5,972 nt of DNA from an uncultured Pedobacter sp. Lineage in GTDB: Bacteria; Bacteroidota; Bacteroidia; Sphingobacteriales; Sphingobacteriaceae. Shown here in pieces: positions 1 to 5,872 of this stretch. Position 1 is the first letter of the stretch. The number at the start of each line of letters is the position of its first letter. The notes beneath the pieces were generated by a model. It had not been told where the DNA came from, searched no databases, and saw only the letters and a program-made list of their open reading frames with translations. The stretch lies in contig CAMLDJ010000324.1 in assembly GCA_946478755.1 (NCBI GenBank), positions 1-5,972 of the forward strand. Direction: 5' to 3'. The position numbers were made by a program, and so were the translations under genes.

Positions 1-7
1 ATATTAC

Positions 8-22
8 TATATAAAACATATA
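8..22. promoter_or_regulatory. Possible PadR operator: TATAT-N5-ATATA dyad touching the -7 box
   Basis: Five-base arms TATAT (8-12) and ATATA (18-22) are separated by AAAAC, and the right arm runs into the -7 element. PadR proteins commonly autoregulate by binding AT-rich dyads over their own promoter, so the position is right for a repressor site. The region is very AT-rich and the arms are short, so chance is a real alternative. Confidence 0.25.
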
Positions 23-28
23 ACTTTG
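21..28 (+). promoter_or_regulatory. Bacteroidota -7 promoter element (TAACTTTG) of the padR-pspC operon
   Basis: TAACTTTG matches the Bacteroidota -7 consensus TAnnTTTG exactly. The matching -33 TTG would fall at or before the window edge, so it cannot be seen. Transcription from this box would begin about 4-7 bases downstream, at or within the ATG at 33, giving a leaderless or nearly leaderless mRNA. The only alternative in-frame start is the ATG at 60. Confidence 0.6.
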
Positions 29-32
29 TATT

Positions 33-401
33 ATGATAGCAGAAAATACGCAAACACAAATGCGAAAGGGCATACTGGAATACTGTGTGCTGCTTATAAT
101 ATCCAGGGGCGAAATTTATGCTTCTGATATCATCGCAGAATTAAAGCAGGCAAAACTTCTTGTGGTAGAGGGAACGCTCTATCCTTTGCTTACGCGTTTA
201 AAGAACAACGGCTTGCTGAGTTACAATTGGGTCGAGTCTACATCTGGGCCGCCGCGTAAGTATTATGTGCTTACAGAAAATGGGAAAGGTATTTTAAAAC
301 AACTGGATTCGACCTGGGAAGAACTGGCTTATGCCATTACCACCTCCAGAAAAGTAGCGGATCAGGAATCAAAAGAACAAACTAATCAAACCGGATTATG
401 A
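33..401 (+). CDS. PadR-family winged-helix transcriptional regulator (122 aa)
   Basis: Small DNA-binding repressor, inferred to control its own operon with the PspC-domain gene that follows. The sequence shows the PadR winged-helix core: MRKGILEYCVL (residues 10-20), YASDIIAELK (29-38), the recognition-helix and wing signature EGTLYPLLTRLKNNGLL (46-62), and SGPPRKYYVLTENGK (71-85) in the wing, followed by a helix (about 86-106) that in this family mediates dimerisation. The length fits the short PadR subfamily. The tail after 106 is hydrophilic and probably disordered. ATG at 33 is preferred over the in-frame ATG at 60 because Bacteroidota homologues, as I recall them, carry the same ENTQ-type leader before MRKG. 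The difficulty with this start is a -7 box only 4 bp upstream. The stop overlaps the next start (ATGA), implying translational coupling. The family is certain; the ligand or signal is unknown. Confidence 0.95.
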   Translation: MIAENTQTQMRKGILEYCVLLIISRGEIYASDIIAELKQAKLLVVEGTLYPLLTRLKNNGLLSYNWVESTSGPPRKYYVLTENGKGILKQLDSTWEELAYAITTSRKVADQESKEQTNQTGL

Positions 402-1939
402 AGAAGACACACAACATCAATATAGGTAACTCCATTATTCATATTGAGGAGGATGCTTACGAAATGCTCACTGTTTACCTGAACGAAGTGAAGCAGCATT
501 TTTCAAAAAGTGCGGATGACTTTGAAATCGTAACTGATATTGAGAACCGGATTGCAGAGATGTTTGCCGAAAAGCTGGCTGCACAGCAAAGACAGGTGAT
601 CAATATTGAGGATGTCCGCACTGTGATCCAGCAAATGGGCTCCGTGAACGATTTCGAAACATCTGAAGAAGCCGAGGAGCAGTATAGGGCCCAGCCAGAT
701 TATGAACCGGTTAAAAAACTGTATAGGGATACCGATCGGGCAATGGTTGCCGGAGTTTGTGCCGGATTAGGTCATTACCTTGATGTAAATATCAAATGGG
801 TCAGGTTATTTACATTTCTTACTATTCTCATATTCGGATCAGGGATTCTTGCCTACATTATTTTCTGGATCATGGTACCCAAAGCCAGAACCCGGGCAGA
901 AAAGATGGAAATGAGAGGAGAAGAGACCAATCTCAGGGGATTTGCCAATAGCTATACGCAACCCTTTGTAACGCAGTCACGCGGCTTCGTTGCCGAGTTC
1001 ATTGTGGTACTTGGCAATTTTCTGCAAGGTACGGGGAAAGTGGTCCTCAAGGTAATTGCTGGCACCATCATGCTTTTCGGGTCCTTCTTTCTTTTGGCAT
1101 TAATCGTCATGCTTGCTGCTTTTTTAGGTTTCTGGGACTCAGACGTATACAACTATTTTCCCATAAATATTGTTAATGAAGCATACCTGTCCACACTAAC
1201 GATTGCCGCATTTATCATCTTTGCAATTCCTGTACTCGCACTCGTCCTGTTTTCTGTGCGGGTTGCATTTAACGGAAGACCAGCTAATAAAGCACTTTCT
1301 TACGGCTTACTGGTGGTTTGGCTGGCAGGTGTGGTAACCGGGATATTTTATGTCGCAAAGATTTCTGCCGAATTTAAAGAAGCCGCAGAATTTGCCCAGG
1401 TAACGGCCTTAAAACCTTATCCGGTTTATTCCTTAAACATAAATAGAACCCGATTTTTCACCAAAGAAGACAGTTTAAATTACCGGATAGATGCCAGTCG
1501 TTACAAGAATAGAAAGATACTGAACAACCTGAATGATGATTTTAATATGCCAAGGAATATCAGATTGATCATCGAGAAAAGTATAGATGGAAAGAGTTCG
1601 TTGAGCACGAATTTCAAGTCCAGGGGCAAAACCTTTGAAGCAGCCCTGAAAAACGCGCAAAACATACATTATGACTTTATGCAGGATGGGCTGGTATTGA
1701 ATTTTAGTCCGGTGCTACAGATCCCTAAAATGGCCAACTGGCGCGACCAGGAAGTTGAACTCACACTGAACATCCCTGTCGGAACTGAAGTGCGGATAGA
1801 TCATGATTTTCACAGGTACCTGAATGGATATGGTTATTGGGACTGTGATCATGAAAAAGGCAGTGATTATACCGCCTGGATCATGACAGCATCGGGAATT
1901 AAATGCAAGTATGAAAAGACAAATGAACATGAAGAATAA
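398..1939 (+). CDS. PspC-domain multi-pass inner-membrane protein (513 aa)
   Basis: Envelope-stress-type membrane protein co-transcribed with the PadR regulator. Residues 1-90 form a cytoplasmic, mostly helical N-terminal region (IEEDAYEMLTVYLNEVKQHF, then DIENRIAEMFAEKL and VIQQMGSVNDFE) that in Bacteroidota typically precedes PspC domains. The PspC domain is at about 107-163: KKLYRDTDRAMVAGVCAGLG, then the YLDVN...WVRLF segment and a hydrophobic helix ending in FWIMVPK. Three further membrane segments lie near 215-243, 264-290 and 300-320. The C-terminal 340-513 is soluble, beta-strand-like and lacks recognisable catalytic residues; by topology it may lie in the periplasm. PspC in proteobacteria senses membrane stress with PspB and PspA. 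No PspA or PspB is present here, so any stress role is an inference from the domain. The stop codon lies inside the terminator palindrome. Domain call is strong, exact function open. Confidence 0.93.
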   Translation: MKKTHNINIGNSIIHIEEDAYEMLTVYLNEVKQHFSKSADDFEIVTDIENRIAEMFAEKLAAQQRQVINIEDVRTVIQQMGSVNDFETSEEAEEQYRAQPDYEPVKKLYRDTDRAMVAGVCAGLGHYLDVNIKWVRLFTFLTILIFGSGILAYIIFWIMVPKARTRAEKMEMRGEETNLRGFANSYTQPFVTQSRGFVAEFIVVLGNFLQGTGKVVLKVIAGTIMLFGSFFLLALIVMLAAFLGFWDSDVYNYFPINIVNEAYLSTLTIAAFIIFAIPVLALVLFSVRVAFNGRPANKALSYGLLVVWLAGVVTGIFYVAKISAEFKEAAEFAQVTALKPYPVYSLNINRTRFFTKEDSLNYRIDASRYKNRKILNNLNDDFNMPRNIRLIIEKSIDGKSSLSTNFKSRGKTFEAALKNAQNIHYDFMQDGLVLNFSPVLQIPKMANWRDQEVELTLNIPVGTEVRIDHDFHRYLNGYGYWDCDHEKGSDYTAWIMTASGIKCKYEKTNEHEE

Positions 1940-1968
1940 AAAAAGGGCCTAGGCCCTTTTTTTATTCT
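1933..1968. terminator. Bidirectional intrinsic terminator, perfect 36-bp palindrome
   Basis: Two 18-base halves are exact reverse complements with no spacer. The centre is GGGCCTAGGCCC (1945-1956), flanked by seven A (1938-1944) and seven T (1957-1963), then by matching AGAAT/ATTCT ends. This gives a GC-rich stem with a U-tract in either direction, so it can end the pspC-like transcript on the plus strand and the plug-protein transcript on the minus strand. The pspC-like TAA stop (1937-1939) lies inside the left arm. The minus-strand gene ends 15 bp beyond the right arm. Confidence 0.93.
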
Positions 1969-1983
1969 GAACAGCTTTGCTGT

Positions 1984-4710
1984 TTATTTTACCGTATAAC
2001 GGTACACATACCTGCCTACATTTCCGTTCTTATCCACCCCCTCAATAACAGCCTTATATGTGCCTTTACCATCGGCATTATAATATTCAAGCGATAAGCC
2101 GCCGGTTGCATTGGTCAGTACCTTGGGGTTCCAGTAAATCGTACTGCGCAAATCATTAAAGTTATAGGTGGCTGCGGCATTTACATATTTAGGCGAATAG
2201 AATTCACGCTGGATGCTAAAGCCCTTAGGCCTTATTTTAAGCATACTTGGATCTGGTATCAGCTTTTTGAATTCTTCCATACTCATTTTTGTGCCTTTAG
2301 GGATCTTTTTGGTGTTAATCACCAGCACCCCGTTGGTATTGTACATCCTGTTCACGGTACCCAGTTCATCTTTTGTAAATACCTCTACATTTTCCACATC
2401 GGCAGACTGTACACTGGAAAGACCAAAGTAGTCGATCGGCATCCCGTTCAGGAAAATCTGTACGGGTACCCTGCTGCCTTGCTGATAATCTCTGTTTACA
2501 TAAAAATTGTTCTCATAAAAGATCAGGCCCGTTGCCATACTTTGTAAACAAAGGGCCAGCATGTTACAATCTTTAAAGCGGTCACCTTCTATTAAGGTTC
2601 CCGAAATGGAGCTCAAACCAGACAAAGCCGGATAATCTGCATGGCTTGGTCTTTTTATTTTGGCACCTTCAATTTTTACTTCCTTAAGTGTACGCAAATA
2701 ACTATACTGCCTTTTGCTGTTGTTCAGGTAAGAAGATAAGGTGCTGTCAATATTGGTAACCTCATCTGCGGGGCGTGGGTTTTTGCTTAGCTGAGGAGCT
2801 GGTTGCCCATCCAGCATGATCATCAGGTTATTTCCATTTGGATTGTATTTTGCATTGATCACCACTTCCGATGAGTCGGGAAAGTTCAGGTTCTGGAAGG
2901 CAAAGAGACCTGAGGGACTTGTTACTGTCTCTGCTGATATCCTTGTGCCTGGAATGGTTAACCTTAGATTGCCTTTTCTTATAGGCATGCCTGTCCGGTC
3001 TCTCAGCGTTCCCGTAAGCGTCATGCTTTGTTCGGGCAAAAATGTTGCCGGAGGGAATTTTCCTGCCAGTATCTCTTTATAGGCATAACGGCGGAAACCC
3101 TGCGTAAGCATCAGTACATCCAGGTCGGCCAGCTTTTTAGCATTGGTTTTATTGAAATAATAATTGGGTTTTTCTACATAGCCCTTTAAGTCCGATGTTA
3201 ACAGCAATGTGCTTAAAATGGTGATTTCAGCATTCTCATCAACCGGTACTTTTTGCTCATCCGTAACGGCGATAGAAAAATTCCCTTCAGCAAACTGTGC
3301 GGCATTTTTAGCGCTAACAGCCAGCTTAACTTTCTGCCTTGGCTTGTAAGTAGCCAGATCAGTTTTCAGGGAAAGTTTTAATCCGTTGGGTTGATAATTA
3401 AATGCAAGCCGTTCACTTATTGGTTCACCGGTTTCAGAAAACAAGGTGATCTGAACGATTCCGGGAGGGAACTTCTCTTTAGGGATCTTTGCTGCGGTTA
3501 CCTGGTTATTTAGCTTAGTTTTTGCAGCATAATAAATAATTGCACCGTTAGTGGCCACTATAAACAGGTTTTTATTTTTATTCGCTTCATAGTAGGCCGC
3601 ATTGGCCACTATTTTTAGATTGAATGCCAGAGAATCGGTATTGCTGACCTGGGCCACTATGCCCGACTCCATCACTTTAGGCAGATCAAAGCTTTTGGTG
3701 CTGCCGTCATTAAACGTGACGTTGGCCTTATACGATTTTCCCGCTTCAGCATTCATATAAAAAGAACCCATTCCCAAATGTGAAGAACTGAAATCAGTTA
3801 CTTTATTGCCTCCATTGTCTACCACCACGCCTTTCAGCTCTATTCCGGAGCCATTGCCATTTATTGCTTTGAAAGCTATTCTGGAAGCGATGCCAGTGAT
3901 CAATTCACCTCCTTCAGGAAAGAACTGCACATCATGGGCGGCAGGTGTCGCGGGTTTAAGTTTAAACGAAGAAGTAACGATGTCGTTCTCCGTGATGTTC
4001 AGCTCAGTAATGAGTTCTCCATTTCGGATCTTATCACTTTTTCGGGGATCTATTTTTATTCTTAGAAAGCCATTCTGGTCGGTAGTCCCCTTGCCTTTCG
4101 CTACCACATCGTAATTAGACAAGACCCTCCAGTTTACTGTTTTGCTGGTCTGCACTACATTGTCGCGGTTTTTAAACTGTATAACGGCATCAATAACCTG
4201 GGATTTCTCTGTTTCAGTCGTTTTATAGCTGAAATGGGTGTTCAGCTGTTTGTCAATGGCCTCGCCGATAGGGATGGTCTTACTGAAAAAATATTCCTCG
4301 CCAAAATTCAGCATCCATACGGTGTAAGCTTTAACATAGTAGTTTCCCTGCTGATACGTGCCCGGTGTTAGCGGGATATGTCCGGCAGCTACACCCGCAA
4401 CAACAGGTAGCTTAAAGGTTTGTACCAGCGAATCTTTGCTATTGATCACATCCACATATACTATTTTACTTAATAGAGAGGGAAGATTTTGCTCCATCGT
4501 CAGGTATGCTTTAAACCACATGGTATCGGCTACACTATAATAAGGCTTGTCGAAATGCAGGTAAACCTTTTCCACCGGGCGCTCATCATTTAGCTTTTTA
4601 GTCTTTTTAATAATGTTATCTAAAACGATACTATCCTGTTGTGCAAAGGCTGAAATCTGCACAGTGGTTATCAATAGTAGGACGGCAATTGCAAATTTTA
4701 TAAATCTCAT
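1984..4710 (-). CDS. Secreted MG2 / carboxypeptidase-regulatory-like / TonB-plug-like protein (908 aa)
   Basis: Large exported protein of a Bacteroidota-specific type, often annotated as a TonB-dependent receptor plug domain protein; molecular function not established. With the ATG at 4710 it starts MRFIKFAIAVLLLITT, a clean signal peptide with likely cleavage after SAFA (residue 23). The frame extends 6 codons upstream to a TTG at 4728, which I reject because it only adds a tail before the signal peptide. Domains: MG2 (alpha-2-macroglobulin-type) at about 47-145, with VYLHFDKPYYSVADTMWFKAYL; further macroglobulin-like beta domains to about 490, including FFPEGGELITG; a LTQGFRRYAY segment near 535-544; a carboxypeptidase-regulatory-like Ig fold at about 562-634; a plug-like domain at about 674-800, with LKEVKIEGAK, VQIFLNGMPID, VENVEVFTKDE and NGVLVINTKK; and a C-terminal beta domain with STIYWNP. 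No beta-barrel follows the plug. It probably acts in the periplasm or at the outer membrane. The gene is intact and appears to be transcribed alone. Confidence 0.88.
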   Translation of the reverse strand: MRFIKFAIAVLLLITTVQISAFAQQDSIVLDNIIKKTKKLNDERPVEKVYLHFDKPYYSVADTMWFKAYLTMEQNLPSLLSKIVYVDVINSKDSLVQTFKLPVVAGVAAGHIPLTPGTYQQGNYYVKAYTVWMLNFGEEYFFSKTIPIGEAIDKQLNTHFSYKTTETEKSQVIDAVIQFKNRDNVVQTSKTVNWRVLSNYDVVAKGKGTTDQNGFLRIKIDPRKSDKIRNGELITELNITENDIVTSSFKLKPATPAAHDVQFFPEGGELITGIASRIAFKAINGNGSGIELKGVVVDNGGNKVTDFSSSHLGMGSFYMNAEAGKSYKANVTFNDGSTKSFDLPKVMESGIVAQVSNTDSLAFNLKIVANAAYYEANKNKNLFIVATNGAIIYYAAKTKLNNQVTAAKIPKEKFPPGIVQITLFSETGEPISERLAFNYQPNGLKLSLKTDLATYKPRQKVKLAVSAKNAAQFAEGNFSIAVTDEQKVPVDENAEITILSTLLLTSDLKGYVEKPNYYFNKTNAKKLADLDVLMLTQGFRRYAYKEILAGKFPPATFLPEQSMTLTGTLRDRTGMPIRKGNLRLTIPGTRISAETVTSPSGLFAFQNLNFPDSSEVVINAKYNPNGNNLMIMLDGQPAPQLSKNPRPADEVTNIDSTLSSYLNNSKRQYSYLRTLKEVKIEGAKIKRPSHADYPALSGLSSISGTLIEGDRFKDCNMLALCLQSMATGLIFYENNFYVNRDYQQGSRVPVQIFLNGMPIDYFGLSSVQSADVENVEVFTKDELGTVNRMYNTNGVLVINTKKIPKGTKMSMEEFKKLIPDPSMLKIRPKGFSIQREFYSPKYVNAAATYNFNDLRSTIYWNPKVLTNATGGLSLEYYNADGKGTYKAVIEGVDKNGNVGRYVYRYTVK

Positions 4711-4718
4711 CAAAATCT

Positions 4719-4728
4719 TTGTATACAA
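4719..4728. promoter_or_regulatory. 10-bp palindrome TTGTATACAA just upstream of the plug-protein start
   Basis: A perfect 10-bp palindrome ends 8 bp before the ATG at 4710 on the minus strand. It overlaps the place where the leader or promoter of the plug-protein gene must be. No exact TAnnTTTG box was found between here and the upstream dyad. It may be an operator or part of the untranslated leader; a palindrome this short could also be chance. Confidence 0.25.
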
Positions 4729-4743
4729 TTAATATCGCTAATA

Positions 4744-4764
4744 TATTCATTTATGAAATGAATA
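4744..4764. repeat. 21-bp inverted repeat, 9-bp arms, upstream of the plug-protein gene
   Basis: Arms TATTCATTT (4744-4752) and AAATGAATA (4756-4764) are exact reverse complements around a 3-base centre. The repeat sits 33 bp upstream of the ATG at 4710 and overlaps the stop codon of the doubtful 69-aa frame. It has no GC core and no T-tract, so a terminator is unlikely. A dimeric regulator site for the plug-protein gene fits its position better. This is the longest dyad in the spacer. Confidence 0.45.
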
Positions 4765-4956
4765 GCTTAACAACCTTGCATCTTTAACATTTTTTGACAG
4801 TTGAAGAGCTACAGGATCCGCCGTCAGTGGGGCAATGAAAGGGGCAACTAGCCCTGAAAAGGTACAGCCGTCATCCATGCAATAAAAGTAATTTCTTGTT
4901 TCTAAGTAATCAGGGTTCCATTTGCAGGGGATAACGGCTATACGGGGATTGTACAT
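4747..4956 (-). CDS. Doubtful small hypothetical protein (69 aa)
   Basis: An open frame lies between the nitroreductase and the plug-protein gene, in the same direction as both, starting ATG at 4956. I do not recognise the product. It has three cysteines (11, 26, 31), an aromatic-rich first half (KWNPDY, RNYFYCMDDGC), and no signal peptide or membrane helix. For it: codons such as GAA, AAA and GAT look normal for the neighbours, and a TGA just upstream in frame bounds it. Against it: no recognised family, no clear ribosome site or promoter, both ends overlap inverted repeats (4744-4764 and 4951-4970), and a frame of this length in a 285-bp spacer can arise by chance. It may also be a decayed gene fragment. 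Confidence 0.3.
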   Translation of the reverse strand: MYNPRIAVIPCKWNPDYLETRNYFYCMDDGCTFSGLVAPFIAPLTADPVALQLSKNVKDARLLSYSFHK

Positions 4957-4970
4957 TAATCAGCATGTAC
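4951..4970. repeat. Inverted repeat GTACAT-N8-ATGTAC
   Basis: Six-base arms GTACAT (4951-4956) and ATGTAC (4965-4970) are separated by 8 bases, and the left arm contains the start codon of the 69-aa frame on the minus strand. No T-tract follows in either direction, so it is not a standard terminator. It could be a protein-binding dyad or a short RNA hairpin over that start. Confidence 0.4.
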
Positions 4971-4971
4971 G

Positions 4972-4997
4972 AAAGACAGTCTTTTAAAGAAGGCCTT
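4972..4997. repeat. Cluster of short dyads at the nitroreductase 3' end
   Basis: Three short palindromes abut or overlap: AAAGAC-A-GTCTTT (4972-4984), TCTTT-T-AAAGA (4980-4990) and AAGGCCTT (4990-4997), the last overlapping the nitroreductase stop codon. In the minus-strand transcript they could fold into weak alternative hairpins, but there is no strong GC stem with a U-run, so a terminator call is uncertain. Confidence 0.3.
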
Positions 4998-5634
4998 ATT
5001 TAAATTCGACAATAAAGTCTTCCAGAGGCATACGCACTTTCTTCAGGTTTACCAGCCAGTCGCCGGCTTCATCCCTGTACCCAATTGGCATTATAGTAGT
5101 GCTACGCAGTCCAAGCGCTTCTAAACCCAACAACTCATCCAGTTTTTCAGGGTCAAATCCCTCCATAGGAGTGGCATCAACCTTTAATAGTGCTGCTTCG
5201 GCAAGGGCTACACCAAAACCGATATATGCCTGTTTGGCCGCATGATGGAAATTCTCTTCGGCAGTTCTTTTCGTGTAAGTTGCTACGAGATTGTTTACAT
5301 AGTCTGCGGTGGCAGAATCGGGTACTCCACGCTGACTATTGGTATAAGCAAATACCGCTTTGATGCGTTCTTCCGTATAATTGTCCCAGGCGGCAAAGAT
5401 CAGTAAATGCGATGAATCTGTGATCTGCGATTGACCATATGCTACCGTTTTAATTTTCTCCTTTAGTTCAGGATTGGTCACTACAATGATTTTGAAAGGC
5501 TGTAATCCGGATGAGGTAGGCGCAAGTCGGGCCGCTGCCAATATCTGGTTAACTTTGTCCTGAGAAACTTTCTCGCCGTTCATTTTTTTGGTGGCATAAC
5601 GCCAGTTTAACGCTTCTATTAAGCTCATAGTCAT
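4996..5634 (-). CDS. NfsB-like FMN-dependent NAD(P)H nitroreductase family protein (212 aa)
   Basis: Cytoplasmic flavoenzyme, expected to form a homodimer and reduce nitro compounds, quinones or related substrates with NAD(P)H. It resembles E. coli NfsB (217 aa) along its whole length: RYATKK (12-17) corresponds to the NfsB R-H-S-T-K FMN-phosphate motif, APTSSGLQPF (38-47) to SPSSTNSQPW, KQAYIGFGVALAEAALL (134-150) to the core helix, PMEGFDPEKLDELLGL (156-171) to PIEGFDA, and KKVRMP (198-203) to PKSRLP, keeping the phosphate-contacting Lys and Arg. In the YGQSQITDSSH segment (66-76) NfsB Asn71 and Lys74 appear replaced by Gly and Gln, so flavin or substrate contacts may differ. ATG at 5634 and ATG at 5628 are both possible starts. 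Divergent from the FadL-type gene. Physiological substrate cannot be told. Confidence 0.93.
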   Translation of the reverse strand: MTMSLIEALNWRYATKKMNGEKVSQDKVNQILAAARLAPTSSGLQPFKIIVVTNPELKEKIKTVAYGQSQITDSSHLLIFAAWDNYTEERIKAVFAYTNSQRGVPDSATADYVNNLVATYTKRTAEENFHHAAKQAYIGFGVALAEAALLKVDATPMEGFDPEKLDELLGLEALGLRSTTIMPIGYRDEAGDWLVNLKKVRMPLEDFIVEFK

Positions 5635-5683
5635 TAATTAAATCAAATTTTGAGATACAACTGCTGTTCTGTTTGTAGAAAAA

Positions 5684-5730
5684 TAACAGTGTTAGCAAAT
5701 ATATGTATGTTATTCTTTTGGTTTCTAACA
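5684..5730. promoter_or_regulatory. TAACA/TGTTA half-site array upstream of the nitroreductase
   Basis: TAACA-G-TGTTA (5684-5694) is a perfect dyad. A second pair forms ATGTTA-N13-TAACAT (5707-5731). The half-sites starting at 5690, 5708 and 5726 are spaced exactly 18 bp apart. They lie 50-96 bp upstream of the nitroreductase start, where a regulator of an inducible reductase would bind. No regulator gene is adjacent within the window, and the sequence is AT-rich, so this is tentative. Confidence 0.3.
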
Positions 5731-5872
5731 TTCCTCAGGTTTTGACTTTTAAATGAAAATAGTTTATTATGCACGCATATTTATTGGCAAAACATCCGCT
5801 CATGTATCCTGTTTTAAGGTATAAAGTCATTTAACCAATATGGAATAGTATAAGTTCAAAAAAAACCTATCT

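Noticed and set aside
952..1930. Minus-strand frames inside the PspC gene (64-71 aa)
   Set aside because: They lie opposite a clearly coding gene, resemble no family and have no initiation signals.
2213..4540. Plus-strand frames inside the plug-protein gene (60-102 aa)
   Set aside because: They are antisense to an intact gene with clear domains; their compositions (Pro/Ser/Leu/Phe-rich) are typical of antisense frames.
4951..4997. Intrinsic terminator after the nitroreductase
   Set aside because: Several short stems exist but none combines a GC-rich stem with a U-tract on the minus strand.
5678..5685. TATTTTTC on the minus strand as a -7 box for the nitroreductase
   Set aside because: It misses the final G of TAnnTTTG and has no TTG at the right distance upstream.
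5549..5731. Minus-strand 60-aa frame overlapping the nitroreductase start
   Set aside because: It is out of frame with a well-supported gene, and its start lies in the regulatory region.
5742..5770. TTGACT-N17-TATTAT, resembling a sigma-70 promoter for the FadL-type gene
   Set aside because: Each hexamer is one base from the proteobacterial consensus, but Bacteroidota use TTG/TAnnTTTG and no exact -7 box is present here. It also lies about 100 bp from the start, in AT-rich DNA.
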